Source: Gemmata massiliana (GTDB lineage Bacteria; Planctomycetota; Planctomycetia; Gemmatales; Gemmataceae). From it: DNA of 64,000 bases. Location of the stretch: assembly GCF_901538265.1 (NCBI RefSeq), contig NZ_LR593886.1:3518843-3582842 (forward strand), read 5' to 3'. Under the pieces are notes generated by a model that was given only the letters and a program-made list of their open reading frames with translations, had not been told where the DNA came from and ran no database searches. Numbering within the stretch: position 1 is the stretch's first letter; every line of letters starts with the position of its first letter. Below, piece after piece: positions 50,705 to 60,313 of this stretch. Both the position numbers and the translations under genes were made by a program.

Positions 50705-51385
50705 TTACCAACGCGACGCGAGGGCTTCGGTGCCCGTCGCGATTCGGGTCGCAGAGCCAGAGCCGCGGTTTTCTACCACAGAAAGCGCTTCCGCCAGTCG
50801 GGTTGTGTGATTCGCCATTGCTTGAAGGTTGCGAACCACGGCGAACAGGCTCAGGCCCGGTTCCACGGCCGCGGAATCCACTTTCATGACCCCAGTTAGC
50901 CATTCGATGACGGATTCTGTGGCGTCGGCTACATCAGTCCGAATCTGGGCCATTTGGCGCGCCGGGATGGTGTTGTGGGTGCTGTAAGCGTCCACAACGG
51001 TGTGAACCATGTTCGACACCGAATCGGCCAGTTGTGGCAGCTTCTCGGTTGCCTCGGGTAAGGAAGCCAAGGGCGACGTTTGCTCGGTGATTTCGGCCGC
51101 CAGGTGCCCGATCTGTTCCAGTTCGGACGCCACACGGAGGACCGCGGTCAGATTCTGGAAGTCGCGTGCGACCGGCTGGTACAGCAGTGTAATCCGCTGG
51201 CATCGTTCCACAACCCGTTCGTGACGCATGGTTAACGCCGCGCCCCAGACAGGTTCCGGGACGAAGCTGTGTAAATCGTGCAACCAGCCGGTCGATTCCG
51301 CTACCGCATCGGCTACGCCGGTTCCGAACGCGAACAGGTCGCGTTGGAGTTCGTGGAGTTCGTCGAGCATCTTTTTAACGGGCAT
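50705..51385 (-). CDS. PhoU-like phosphate regulatory protein
   Basis: The ATG at 51385 follows AGGAG; the frame upstream to 51487 is not used. The 226-residue protein is all helical, with MRHERVVERCQRITLLYQPVARDFQNLTAVLRVASELEQIGHLAAEI as two PhoU-type helices (quoted in part: VLRVASELEQIGHLAAEI). It contains the E-x4-H pattern common to PhoU metal-binding bundles. It is encoded divergently from the DUF47-Pit operon and probably regulates phosphate uptake. Only one of the two usual PhoU repeats is easy to see. Confidence 0.75.
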   Translation of the reverse strand: MPVKKMLDELHELQRDLFAFGTGVADAVAESTGWLHDLHSFVPEPVWGAALTMRHERVVERCQRITLLYQPVARDFQNLTAVLRVASELEQIGHLAAEITEQTSPLASLPEATEKLPQLADSVSNMVHTVVDAYSTHNTIPARQMAQIRTDVADATESVIEWLTGVMKVDSAAVEPGLSLFAVVRNLQAMANHTTRLAEALSVVENRGSGSATRIATGTEALASRW

Positions 51386-51528
51386 TTTTGTATCTCCTAA
51401 ATAAGCAGCTTGTGTTACTAAACTCGATTTCTGGCGAGAGTTGCGCCCAATGTCTGGGATCGCCCATCTCCCCGAGTTCACGGCCAAACCGTAGGATCAC
51501 CCCACCTCCCGTGGGTTCGGAGACGTCC

Positions 51529-52176
51529 ATGTTGATCGACCGGTTGGTTCGGTTCTTACTTCCGCGCCCCGACCAGTTCTTCGCCATGCTCGAAGAACTG
51601 GCCGACAAGATCGAGGCGACGGCGGCGGTCTTTGCCGAACTGGAATCCGCCACCGGCCACAGCCAGATCGAGGCGATTGCGGCCCGGCTCAAGCCCATTG
51701 AGTCCGATGCGGACAACGTGTGTCAGCGGCTCTACGAGGAGATCGACCGCACGTTCGTGACCCCCATCGACCGCGAGGATCTGGCCCGGCTGACGAAGGT
51801 GCTGGACAACGTGGTGGACGGGATGGAGCATACCGCCGCGTTCGCCGCCCTGTTCCGCTTCGCCGCGCTGACCGAACCGATGCGGCACTTGGTTCGGCTC
51901 ACTGTGGGCTGCGCTCGCGAACTGGCCGGGGCCGCGCGCCGGCTGCGCCAGTTCGCCAACCCCGATTCCGTGAAGGGCGCGACCATCGCCGTTCACGCGC
52001 TGGAAAACGAGGCCGACGCCGTTTACCGCAAGGCCATCGCCGCGCTCTTCGATAACGGCATCAACCCTGTCGAACTGGTCCGCCAGAAGGACATGCTCTT
52101 CAGTCTCGAAGAGGGCATCGACCAGTGTGACGACGCGATGGACGCCATTCGTTCGGTGGTGGTCAAGAATGGCTAG
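51529..52176 (+). CDS. DUF47 family protein, Pit accessory
   Basis: The start at 51529 follows GGAG. The 215-residue helical protein matches the TIGR00153/DUF47 family: FFAMLEELADKIEATAAVF, IESDADNVCQRLYEEIDRTFVTPIDREDLARL and HALENEADAVYRKAIAALF. Relatives partner with PiT phosphate transporters and resemble PhoU. It overlaps the transporter gene by eight bases (ATG inside the final codons), so the two are translationally coupled. Divergent from the PhoU-like gene, with 143 bases between the start codons. Confidence 0.9.
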   Translation: MLIDRLVRFLLPRPDQFFAMLEELADKIEATAAVFAELESATGHSQIEAIAARLKPIESDADNVCQRLYEEIDRTFVTPIDREDLARLTKVLDNVVDGMEHTAAFAALFRFAALTEPMRHLVRLTVGCARELAGAARRLRQFANPDSVKGATIAVHALENEADAVYRKAIAALFDNGINPVELVRQKDMLFSLEEGIDQCDDAMDAIRSVVVKNG

Positions 52177-53206
52177 TGCGTTCATCATCCTCGTTCTGGT
52201 CGTGGTCCTGGCCCTGGTGTTCGATTACATCAACGGATTCCACGACACCGCCAACGCGGTCGCCACGGTCGTCTCCACGAACGTCCTGCCCGGGCGCACC
52301 GCGGTGCTGCTCGCGGCGGTGTGCAACTTCGTCGGCGCGTTCATCGGCGTCGGCGTGGCCAAAACCATCGGCGGCGACATTGCTGATCCGAAATCGATCA
52401 CGCAACTGGTGGTCGCGGCGGCGCTGCTCGGCGCGATCGTCTGGAACTTGCTCACGTGGTACTACGGCATCCCGTCCAGTTCGTCGCACGCGCTCATCGG
52501 CGGGTTGGTCGGTGCAGTGTGGTGCTACCGGGTGCTCCACGACGAAGCGCCACTGGACGCCTTGTGGGGGTTGCTCACGTCGAAGGGCGTCTTGTTGACG
52601 CTCAAAGCGCTCGTTATTTCGCCGCTGTGCGGGTTGCTCGGCGGGTTCCTGTTGATGGTGCTCCTGCTGTGGGTCGTGCGCCGCGCTCGCCCGGCGACTG
52701 TGAGCCGCAACTTCCGCGTACTGCAACTCGTTTCGGCCGGGTTCATGGCGTTCGCCCACGGGTCCAACGACGCCCAGAAGTCGATGGGCATCATCACCCT
52801 CGCGCTCGTGGCCTACGCCGCCTCGCTGGGACAGACGGCCGATCTCGTTGTGCCGGGCTGGGTGATCGTGTCGTGTGCGACCGCGATGGCCCTGGGAACC
52901 GCGTCCGGTGGGTGGCGCATCATGAAGACGATGGGCCACCGGATCATCAAGTTGCGCCCGATCAACGGGTTCGCGGCCGAAACCGCGGCGTCGCTCGTGA
53001 TTCTGGGTGCGACGTGGTTGAAGGCCCCAGTCAGCACCACGCACGTCATCTCATCGAGCATCATGGGCGTCGGCGCTTCCAAGCGGGTCTCAGCCGTGCG
53101 CTGGGGCGTCGCCCAGAACATGCTGATTGCGTGGGTGCTGACGATTCCCATTTCCGCGGCCGTGTCCGCGCTCACGTACCTTGTTCTGCACTGGCTGCTG
53201 GGGTAA
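52169..53206 (+). CDS. pit: Pit family inorganic phosphate transporter
   Basis: An integral membrane protein of 345 residues with about ten helices. The two Pit signature repeats are present: FDYINGFHDTANAVATVVSTNVL with GIPSSSSHALIGGLVGAV in the first half, and FAHGSNDAQKSMGIITLAL with APVSTTHVISSSIMGVG in the second. It imports phosphate, probably as a metal-phosphate complex, with protons or sodium. The start overlaps the DUF47 stop. Confidence 0.93.
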   Translation: MASAFIILVLVVVLALVFDYINGFHDTANAVATVVSTNVLPGRTAVLLAAVCNFVGAFIGVGVAKTIGGDIADPKSITQLVVAAALLGAIVWNLLTWYYGIPSSSSHALIGGLVGAVWCYRVLHDEAPLDALWGLLTSKGVLLTLKALVISPLCGLLGGFLLMVLLLWVVRRARPATVSRNFRVLQLVSAGFMAFAHGSNDAQKSMGIITLALVAYAASLGQTADLVVPGWVIVSCATAMALGTASGGWRIMKTMGHRIIKLRPINGFAAETAASLVILGATWLKAPVSTTHVISSSIMGVGASKRVSAVRWGVAQNMLIAWVLTIPISAAVSALTYLVLHWLLG

Positions 53207-53549
53207 AGGTCATATGCGGGCCGCGTCACGTTTCTCGTGACCGACCCACAGATCTCGCTTGTGTGCAATTGTTTGGGGCTCCGGCCTCTTAGCTCGTCGC
53301 GCAACCGCGATTATCACTTTTACCACCCTCTCAAATTCTGATTCGCGGCGCTCTTGTAGTGTCAAGTAGCGTGTTCGGTGACCGAGTTGCCAGAGAACTC
53401 TCGTGTACCATAACTGGCACTATGGTACTATACGACATTTCCACGCCGTTGTTTCACAAAATCTACATATTTCGTTTGGTGGCGTAAGCCGCGTGCCCAA
53501 AACTGAGTTCGTGGCCCTTTTCGGAACGAACTGTTGATGGGAGTGTCCG
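53207..53549. other. Intergenic region upstream of the phosphatase gene
   Basis: 343 bases. It contains the dyad GTACCATA-ACTGGCAC-TATGGTAC at 53405-53428 (listed separately) and an AT-rich stretch at 53430-53480 that may be the promoter of the phosphatase gene. No coding frame of note. Confidence 0.45.
53405..53428 (+). promoter_or_regulatory. Inverted repeat, possible operator
   Basis: GTACCATA and TATGGTAC are perfect inverted repeats separated by eight bases, about 120 bases before the phosphatase start. The spacing fits a dimeric regulator. No known binding site was recognised. Confidence 0.35.
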
Positions 53550-54806
53550 ATGGCGCGGTTTACCCGACGGGCGTTTTTGGGTTCCGCGCTCACGGGGTTC
53601 GCCGCTGTTTCCAGCGGGCACACGCCCCCATTCGCGCGGTCCGTTTTGGACCCGCCCTTGTCGTCTTGGGCGCCCACGGGTGCTCCCGACGGGCTGTTTC
53701 TGACATGGCAGCGCGATCCGACCACGACCGTTACGGTGCAGTGGGTCGGGCCTCGTTGGTCAGGTGAGGCAACCGTGAGTTGCGCGCCGTTCCCGGTGGC
53801 TGGAACGTGGCAGATCGCGCAAGTGGCGTCGAAACTATTTCCCGGAACGAGCCTCAGCGTGTACCGCGCCGAGATCACCGGATTGATGCCGGGGAGCGAG
53901 TACCAGTTCCGTGTCGGGAGCCGGCCGTTCACGCATCGATTTCGCACGATGCCGGCGCGGGCGACCGACGCGATCACGTTCGTATCCGGCGGCGATTGTG
54001 GGGTGAACCCGCATGCGGTCGCGACCAATATGCTTGCTGCCAAACAGGAGCCGCACTTCGTTCTTCTGGGTGGTGATCTGGCCTACGACAATGGACGGTC
54101 GCCGGAGACGTTCCTCGCGTTCTTGCGGAACTACAGCACGCAAATGATCGACCCTGTGGGTCGGCTCATTCCGCTGGTCGCGTGCATCGGGAACCACGAG
54201 GTTAATGGAGTTGTCGGCGCCAAACGCGAAGGCGCGCCGGCGTTCCTGAGCGTGTTCGACGGACTGTTTCGAGATACTACCTTCGGCACGCTTGATTTCG
54301 GCGATTATCTGAGCCTTGTGTTGTTGGACTCTGGACACGTCGCGCCGGTTGGAGGTGGGCAATCCGAATGGTTGGAGAAGACGCTCCGTGAGCGGGAAGG
54401 GTACCCGCACCTGTTCGCGGCGAATCACGTCCCAGCCTACCCGTCGGCGCGTGATCCGGGCGAAGCGGGTGCCGAGAACCGAAAGCACTGGTGCCCGCTG
54501 TTCGAGCGGTACGGTGTGGACGCAGTTCTAGAGCACCACGACCACACATTCAAGCGCACGCACCCGTTGAAGGGTGGGCTGAAGGACAAGTACGGCGTTC
54601 CCTACCTGGGTGACGGCTCCTGGGGGCAGTTGCGTGCCCCAGCGCCGCTCGCGAAGCGCCCGTACCTCGTGGCTGCGAGTCACGCGTATCACCTGACGCT
54701 TCACCGACTGGAGGGCGCGAGCCGGTTCCACGTCGCGCTTGAAGCAAGCGGCGCGGTAGCGGACGTGTACGGCACTAAGGGTAAACACCCTGCGCGCCGA
54801 GGGTAG
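53550..54806 (+). CDS. Tat-exported purple-acid-phosphatase-like metallophosphatase
   Basis: GGGAG precedes the ATG. The signal RFTRRAFLGSALTGFAAV is twin-arginine type. An N-terminal Fn3-like domain (LTWQRDPTTTVTVQWVG, VYRAEITGLMPGSEYQFRVG) is followed by the metallophosphatase domain: SGGDCGVN, LLGGDLAYDNG, CIGNHEVNG, AANHVPAY and EHHDHTFKRTHP. This is the purple-acid-phosphatase arrangement. It would release phosphate outside the cytoplasm, fitting the phosphate transporter genes just upstream. 418 residues. Confidence 0.87.
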   Translation: MARFTRRAFLGSALTGFAAVSSGHTPPFARSVLDPPLSSWAPTGAPDGLFLTWQRDPTTTVTVQWVGPRWSGEATVSCAPFPVAGTWQIAQVASKLFPGTSLSVYRAEITGLMPGSEYQFRVGSRPFTHRFRTMPARATDAITFVSGGDCGVNPHAVATNMLAAKQEPHFVLLGGDLAYDNGRSPETFLAFLRNYSTQMIDPVGRLIPLVACIGNHEVNGVVGAKREGAPAFLSVFDGLFRDTTFGTLDFGDYLSLVLLDSGHVAPVGGGQSEWLEKTLREREGYPHLFAANHVPAYPSARDPGEAGAENRKHWCPLFERYGVDAVLEHHDHTFKRTHPLKGGLKDKYGVPYLGDGSWGQLRAPAPLAKRPYLVAASHAYHLTLHRLEGASRFHVALEASGAVADVYGTKGKHPARRG

Positions 54807-55175
54807 ATGCGGACTACCTCGCGAACATTTCTTCACATTCCGGCGTCACTGAAACGGAGTTCAAGCACCGAATCTGTTTAGGCCGTACTTGTTTGGGTTA
54901 CACTTTTGGTTTGTTTGCGACTGCACCAATTCCTGTCTCTGCTCCATTTCGGGGCGACGCTAAATCCTTTTCGTATCAGGAATTGCTGTTGATTTAATGT
55001 TATTTAATCTAACATCGTATTTTTAATTATTCGAGGTGAATTGCTTGAGATATTCATGTGGGACCAATACTGGATTGGCAGATCGATAGATCGCGCTACT
55101 GATCTTGTGCCTGAAGAGGTCTATCTATACAGTAATTTTCCTTCCATTCCTCAGTTTTGCACAAGTGAGATCGCC
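54807..55175. other. AT-rich intergenic and leader region
   Basis: 369 bases with a marked AT-rich stretch at 54960-55040, the probable promoter of the FG-GAP gene. The frame of that gene is open upstream to 55041, but the sequence there (WDQYWIGRSIDRATD) has no relation to its paralogue, while AAGTGAGATCGCC just before the TTG at 55176 does match the paralogue's leader. Confidence 0.5.
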
Positions 55176-57920
55176 TTGCCCAAGCCCACCCGATCCCGCC
55201 CACAAACACGCCTCGGAATCGAACTCCTCGAAGACCGCCTGACGCCCGCGAATCCGCTGGCCAGCGCCGATGCCTACACGATCACCAGAGATCAAACACT
55301 AACTGCTGCCGTAACGCAAGGCGTTTTGGCGAACGACACGTCGGCCGGGGCGCCGATGCGGGCGGGTGTGTTCCAGGGACCGGCTCACGGGTCGCTCAGC
55401 TTGGCGGTCGACGGGAGTTTCGTCTACACCCCCGACCCGGGGTTCACCGGGACCGACGAGTTTTACTACCACGTGACGGACACGGCCGGGGGCGGGCGCA
55501 CCCTGTACACCGTGGACGCGGCGACCGACCAACTCGTCGCGCTCGACCGCGACACCGGGAACTTTCGGATCGTCGGTGACATCGGGTACGACATGTACGC
55601 TACGGACATCGCGGCCCTCAACGGCGTGATCTACGCCGTGACCGCGAACCACTCGGCGTCGAACCCGTCGGGGTTCGCGCTGGTCGGGATCGACGTCCGG
55701 ACCGGTGCGAAGGTTTCTGTCGTCCAACTCAGCACCAGTAACCCGGACACCCTCGCCGATGTGGACGGGCTGGCGGTCGTCAAGGGCGAACTGCTGATCG
55801 CCTACATCGCGAACGACCTCTCGACGAGCAACATCGGGAAGATCAACTTGCAGACGGGCCACATCACGCTCGTGCAGGGGTTCGGTGGGGGCCAGGACTT
55901 CGACGGGATCGGGGCGAACGAGAACGGGATCTTGTACGCCGTGAACACCGAAGCGTACTCGGCCCCGCTCAAACAGATCATCTTCCAGCAGTTCACGTTC
56001 CAACCGTCCCCGAACGTGTTCAACATCAGAGACGACGTGCTGTCTAACGCCATCATCAGTGACCTCGCGTTCACACCGTTCGGGATGTACGCGATCGACA
56101 ACGGGGAGCGCCTGATCCACCGCTACAACAGCACGACGTTTGTCCGCGAGGACACGTTCGCGATGGGTTTTGGGGCGGCCAGTTTCATCGGCATCGATTG
56201 GGCCGCGGACGGCGCGAGTGTCGGGAAGGTGACCATTACGGTCGGTTCGGGGCCGGGCGCCCCGGCCGTGACCGACGTCACCACGAACGAAGACACTCAG
56301 ACGGGGAGCATCGTCGTCACGCGGGGCGCGACGAACGGTCCCGAGGTGACGCACTTTAAGATCACGAACGTGCGCAACGGAACGCTGTACAAGCACGACG
56401 GCGCGACGGTTATCAACAACGGCGACTTTATTACCGTGGCGGAAGGGACCGCGGGGCTGAAGTTCACGCCCGCGCCCAATCTCAACTCGGGCGCATCGAT
56501 GTTCTCGTTCGATGTGCAGGCTTCCACGAGCGCGTCGGGCGCCGGGGTGGGCGACTCTGTCGCCACCGCGACGGTAACCGTTACCCCGGTGAACGATGCC
56601 CCGGCGTTTACGAGGGGGGCAGACCAGACCGTTCCCGTGAACAGCGGGCCGCAGGTGGTGACCGGGTGGGCTGCGGGTTTCAGTGCCGGTCCCGGGAACG
56701 AGTCGGGCCAGTCGGTTCTGGCGTATGAGGTGATCGGGAACACGAACCCGGCGCTGTTCGCGGTCGCCCCGACGATCGCTCCGGACGGGACGCTCTCGTA
56801 CACCCCGGCTACGGGGGCATTGGGTAGCGCGGAGATCACGATCGTCGTTCGGGATGACGGCGGAATTTCTGGTGGAGGGGCCAACCAGTCCACTCCGCAG
56901 CGGTTCACCATCGCTGTGACGCAGGTCGTTGTGGTCGATCCTCCGGGGAATCCACTCCCGTCCACGCCCGTTTCGCCCGTAGCCGCACGAACGGTGATCG
57001 CCGTGGGCAGTCCCGTGGGCACCCCGTCACAGGCCCGACTCATTGATTCGCGCACGGGCGCGGAGCTGTTGCGCGTCATTCCGTTTGCTGGTTTCAGTGG
57101 CGGTATCTCGGTCGCGGCGGGTGACTTGAACGGCGACGGAAAAGCCGACCTGGTTGTGGGGGCCGGTGCCGGAGGCAACACACACGTGCGTGCGTTCGAC
57201 GGGGCCACGGGTGCGGAACTCGCGAGTTTCCTGGCTTACCGGGGTTTCAGTGGCGGGATCTCGGTCGCAGTCGGTGACGTGAACGGTGACGGGTTCGGGG
57301 ACATCGTGACCGGAGTCGGAGCTGGGGCGCCGGGCGGTCACGTTAAGGCGTTCAACGTGGTCGCGCACACGTTCGGCGGGTTGAGTGTCGTATCCGGGGA
57401 CGCGATCGCGAGCTTCTTCGCTTACGACGGTGCGTTCCGCGGGGGTGTCTCGGTCGCGACCGGGGACGTGAACGGGGACGGGATCGCGGACATCATTACC
57501 GGTTCCGGTCCGGGTGCACCCAACGGTCACGTCAAGGCGTTCAGTGGCTCGACGCGCACGGAACTCGCGAGCTTTTACGCATTCAGCGGGTTCACCGGGG
57601 GCTTGCGCGTTTCGGCCGCGGACCTGGACGGGGACGGTGCCGCTGAGGTCGTGGTGCTCGCTTCCGGAACACCGCACGTCAAGGTGTTCGGAAAAGACGG
57701 CTCAACCCGCTCGAGCTACCTGGCTTACCCGCGCCCGGGATACTCGGCGTTTGGTGTTACGACGGCGGACGTGAACCGCGACGGTATCGCCGAGGTCGTG
57801 ACGAGCGCCCTGACCGGGGCTGCGCCGCAACTGAGAGCATTCCGAGGGGCCGGGGCCGCTCAAATCGAAGTCCCGTTCGTGCTCCCGGACGATATTCTGG
57901 GCGGGATCGAGGTGGGGTAA
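55176..57920 (+). CDS. LEDRLTP-type surface protein with cadherin-like and FG-GAP repeats
   Basis: The TTG start at 55176 is chosen because both this gene and its paralogue at 58445 share AAGTGAG-TCGCCTTG and begin with a basic stretch and RLGIELLEDRLTPA, an N-terminal motif of large planctomycete exported proteins. The body has a cadherin-like domain (ANDTSAGAPMRAGVFQGPAHG), an inserted propeller-like section (about 110-345, TLYTVDAATDQLVALDRDTG), more Ig-like units (NDAPAFTRGADQ) and, from about 610, seven FG-GAP repeats such as AAGDLNGDGKADLVVGAGAGG. It is probably a calcium-binding cell-surface or adhesion protein. 914 residues. Confidence 0.85.
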   Translation: MPKPTRSRPQTRLGIELLEDRLTPANPLASADAYTITRDQTLTAAVTQGVLANDTSAGAPMRAGVFQGPAHGSLSLAVDGSFVYTPDPGFTGTDEFYYHVTDTAGGGRTLYTVDAATDQLVALDRDTGNFRIVGDIGYDMYATDIAALNGVIYAVTANHSASNPSGFALVGIDVRTGAKVSVVQLSTSNPDTLADVDGLAVVKGELLIAYIANDLSTSNIGKINLQTGHITLVQGFGGGQDFDGIGANENGILYAVNTEAYSAPLKQIIFQQFTFQPSPNVFNIRDDVLSNAIISDLAFTPFGMYAIDNGERLIHRYNSTTFVREDTFAMGFGAASFIGIDWAADGASVGKVTITVGSGPGAPAVTDVTTNEDTQTGSIVVTRGATNGPEVTHFKITNVRNGTLYKHDGATVINNGDFITVAEGTAGLKFTPAPNLNSGASMFSFDVQASTSASGAGVGDSVATATVTVTPVNDAPAFTRGADQTVPVNSGPQVVTGWAAGFSAGPGNESGQSVLAYEVIGNTNPALFAVAPTIAPDGTLSYTPATGALGSAEITIVVRDDGGISGGGANQSTPQRFTIAVTQVVVVDPPGNPLPSTPVSPVAARTVIAVGSPVGTPSQARLIDSRTGAELLRVIPFAGFSGGISVAAGDLNGDGKADLVVGAGAGGNTHVRAFDGATGAELASFLAYRGFSGGISVAVGDVNGDGFGDIVTGVGAGAPGGHVKAFNVVAHTFGGLSVVSGDAIASFFAYDGAFRGGVSVATGDVNGDGIADIITGSGPGAPNGHVKAFSGSTRTELASFYAFSGFTGGLRVSAADLDGDGAAEVVVLASGTPHVKVFGKDGSTRSSYLAYPRPGYSAFGVTTADVNRDGIAEVVTSALTGAAPQLRAFRGAGAAQIEVPFVLPDDILGGIEVG

Positions 57921-58444
57921 CAGGCGCTGGCCCGTGGTCGACGGCGCGTCTGCAGACCGAGTAGACACGCCGCACAAAGCTCGTCACAACCATGCGACGA
58001 GCAATCTCGGTATCGAACGCCCGGGTGGTTCGTTTTTTGAACTACTCGGGCGTTTCATTTTTGATGGTTCTGCGTTGTGCTTGGTGGAAGTGGTGGAGTG
58101 CGCCACCCAGGGCACGCGCCTCGTGGGTGATTCCGACAGCACCTTTTGCGCCGGTTCGATGCAACGATTGTCAGTGAAACGGTGCCCCTATCTATTTCGC
58201 ACTCGCGCAAGTTCTCGGCTGTTGAGCATCCCTTCAGGTCACGGGCACACGGGATAACTACAAGTGCAATGAGGACGTCTTGTTTTTATTTGAGTGTGCA
58301 TCGTCTGTTTTAAATTCACCAAATTCGAGCGTCAGAAGTGGCGAGATAATGGACAGGCTGACGCGCGACTGACATTGCGCTGGGCGTGCGTTCGCTATTA
58401 AGGTGCCTTTCCGTCCAGACCTTAGTTAGTCAAGTGAGGTCGCC
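57921..58444. other. Intergenic region between the two FG-GAP genes
   Basis: About 520 bases. It opens with a terminator hairpin at 58016-58060 and closes with AAGTGAGGTCGCC before the TTG of the next gene. An AT-rich stretch at 58280-58340 may contain the promoter. No coding frame of note. Confidence 0.5.
58016..58060 (+). terminator. Terminator after the first FG-GAP gene
   Basis: AACGCCCGGGTGGTTC pairs with GAACTACTCGGGCGTT (two G-U pairs) around a T-rich loop, followed by TCATTTTT. Its foot TCGAACGCCCGG is the same as in the hairpin after the second FG-GAP gene. Confidence 0.75.
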
Positions 58445-60181
58445 TTGTCTCGTTTCAACTCAACACCGCAGAAGACGCGCCTCGGGGTCGAGTCTCTCGA
58501 AGACCGCCTGACGCCCGCGGTTCCGGTCGCCGTTGCTGATACTTACACCGCGACCGAGGACCGAGTTCTAGCTGTCGCCGTCGCGCAAGGTGTGCTGTCG
58601 AACGACACACCGGCCGGTGCACCGATACGAGCGAACGCGGTTCGGGTACCGATCCACGGCGTGCTCAACCTGGCGCTCGACGGTAGCTTCGGTTACACGC
58701 CAATTTCGGATTTTGCGGGAATCGACACGTTTTCGTATCAGGTGGCTGATACGAACGGGGTGGTGGGGAACATCGTCACGGTCACGATCAATGTCGTCCC
58801 AGTGAACGACGCGCCGACGTTCACGAAAGGGGAGGATCAGGCGATTGCCATGAACGCCGGACCGCAGTCGGTGAGCGGGTGGGCTAAGGGATTTAGCGCC
58901 GGCCCTGGGAACGAGTCGGGTCAGTCGGTTTTGGCGTATGAGGTGGTCGGGAATACGAACCCGGCGCTGTTTACGGTCGCCCCGACGATCGCACCGGACG
59001 GGACGCTCACGTACACCGCCACAGGGGTACCGGGTACCGCGACCATCACTGTTGTGGTTCGGGATAGTGGTGGGACCGCGAACGGGGGAACCGACACATC
59101 CGTTCCGCAACAGTTCTCGATCACAGTTGAGAACGCAGTACTGATTGAAGGCCCAAATTGGCATCCTGAAATTCCAACAGCCGTGATTTTTCAGCCCCCG
59201 CGGACGGTGATCGCGGTCGGTAGCCCGGCGGGGAGCCTGGCCCTGGCCCGTCTCATTGACTCGCGCACCGGCGCGGAGGTACTGCGTGTCGAACCGTTCG
59301 CGGGGTTCCGCGGGGGGATCTCGGTTGCCGCGGGTGACGTGAACGGTGACGGGACCGCGGACCTCGTCGTGGGGGCGGGGGCCGGTGGTAACACTCATGT
59401 GCGGGCGTTCGACGGGACGACAGGCGCGGAACTCGCGAACTTCCTGGCGTACCGGGGTTTCAACGGGGCCGTTTCGGTCGCGGTCGGTGACGTAAATGGT
59501 GACGGGTTCGGGGATATCGTGACCGGGGCCGGAGCTGGGGCGCCGGGCGGTCACGTCAAGGCGTTCAACGTGGTCGCGCACGCTTATCTAACCCCGGCTT
59601 ACGTCGAAGGCTATGTCCCTTCGGACGGTGATTACCGCCCGAACTTTGTTGTGGGTGGCGAAGAGATTGCATCGTTCTTGGCCTTCGACAGTACGTTCCG
59701 GGGAGGCGTATCTGTTGCAGCCGGGGACGTGAATCGCGACGGGTTCGCGGACATCATTACGGGCGCTGGGGCCGGGGCATCGAATGGCCACGTGAAGGCG
59801 TTCTCCGGTCGAACGCGGGAGCAGTTGGCGAGCTTCTCAGCGTACAACGGGTTTACCGGGGGCGTGCGAGTCTCGGCGGCAGATGTGAACGGGGACGGTG
59901 TGTCCGAGATCGTGACGCAAGCAGTCGGAACATCGCACGTGAAAGTGTTCGGTGCGGACGGTTCGACCCGCGTGAGCTTCCAGACGTACCCGTCGTCGGG
60001 ATATTCGGGCTTCGGGCTTGCAACGGCAGATGTGAACCGGGATGGAATCGCGGACATCGTGACAACTGGGCTGACCAGCGGAGCGCCGCAACTGCGCGCG
60101 TTCCGTGGAACCGACGTGACCCCGATCGAACTCGCTTACGCGCTGCCCGGGGACATTCTGGGCGGGATCGCAGTCGGGTAA
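58445..60181 (+). CDS. LEDRLTP-type surface protein with FG-GAP repeats, paralogue
   Basis: A TTG start preceded by GTGAGGTCGCC begins SRFNSTPQKTRLGVESLEDRLTPA. It is followed by a cadherin-like unit (SNDTPAGAPIRANAVRVPIHG), an Ig-like unit with NDAPTFTKGEDQ, and the same run of FG-GAP repeats as the 55176 product (AAGDVNGDGTADLVVGAGAGG, VGDVNGDGFGDIVTGAGAGAPGG, ADVNRDGIADIVTTG), ending DILGGIAVG. At 578 residues it lacks the inserted 235-residue section of its neighbour. The two arose by tandem duplication. Confidence 0.85.
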   Translation: MSRFNSTPQKTRLGVESLEDRLTPAVPVAVADTYTATEDRVLAVAVAQGVLSNDTPAGAPIRANAVRVPIHGVLNLALDGSFGYTPISDFAGIDTFSYQVADTNGVVGNIVTVTINVVPVNDAPTFTKGEDQAIAMNAGPQSVSGWAKGFSAGPGNESGQSVLAYEVVGNTNPALFTVAPTIAPDGTLTYTATGVPGTATITVVVRDSGGTANGGTDTSVPQQFSITVENAVLIEGPNWHPEIPTAVIFQPPRTVIAVGSPAGSLALARLIDSRTGAEVLRVEPFAGFRGGISVAAGDVNGDGTADLVVGAGAGGNTHVRAFDGTTGAELANFLAYRGFNGAVSVAVGDVNGDGFGDIVTGAGAGAPGGHVKAFNVVAHAYLTPAYVEGYVPSDGDYRPNFVVGGEEIASFLAFDSTFRGGVSVAAGDVNRDGFADIITGAGAGASNGHVKAFSGRTREQLASFSAYNGFTGGVRVSAADVNGDGVSEIVTQAVGTSHVKVFGADGSTRVSFQTYPSSGYSGFGLATADVNRDGIADIVTTGLTSGAPQLRAFRGTDVTPIELAYALPGDILGGIAVG

Positions 60182-60219
60182 AGGTTTGAGTACCGTCGAG
60201 GGCTGAGCGGTACAAAATC

Positions 60220-60273
60220 GAACGCCCGGTTAGTTTGGGAAGCATTATTGTTTCCCAAACTAACCGGGCGTTC
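60220..60273. terminator. 22-bp perfect hairpin between convergent genes
   Basis: Bases 60220-60241 (starting GAACGCCCGGTTAG) pair without mismatch to 60252-60273 around a ten-base AT-rich loop, midway between the FG-GAP stop and the aldolase stop. It can serve both directions. Confidence 0.8.
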
Positions 60274-60313
60274 TTACGTTACTGCGCTCGCGTTATTTCT
60301 GGCGCGGTCGAGA

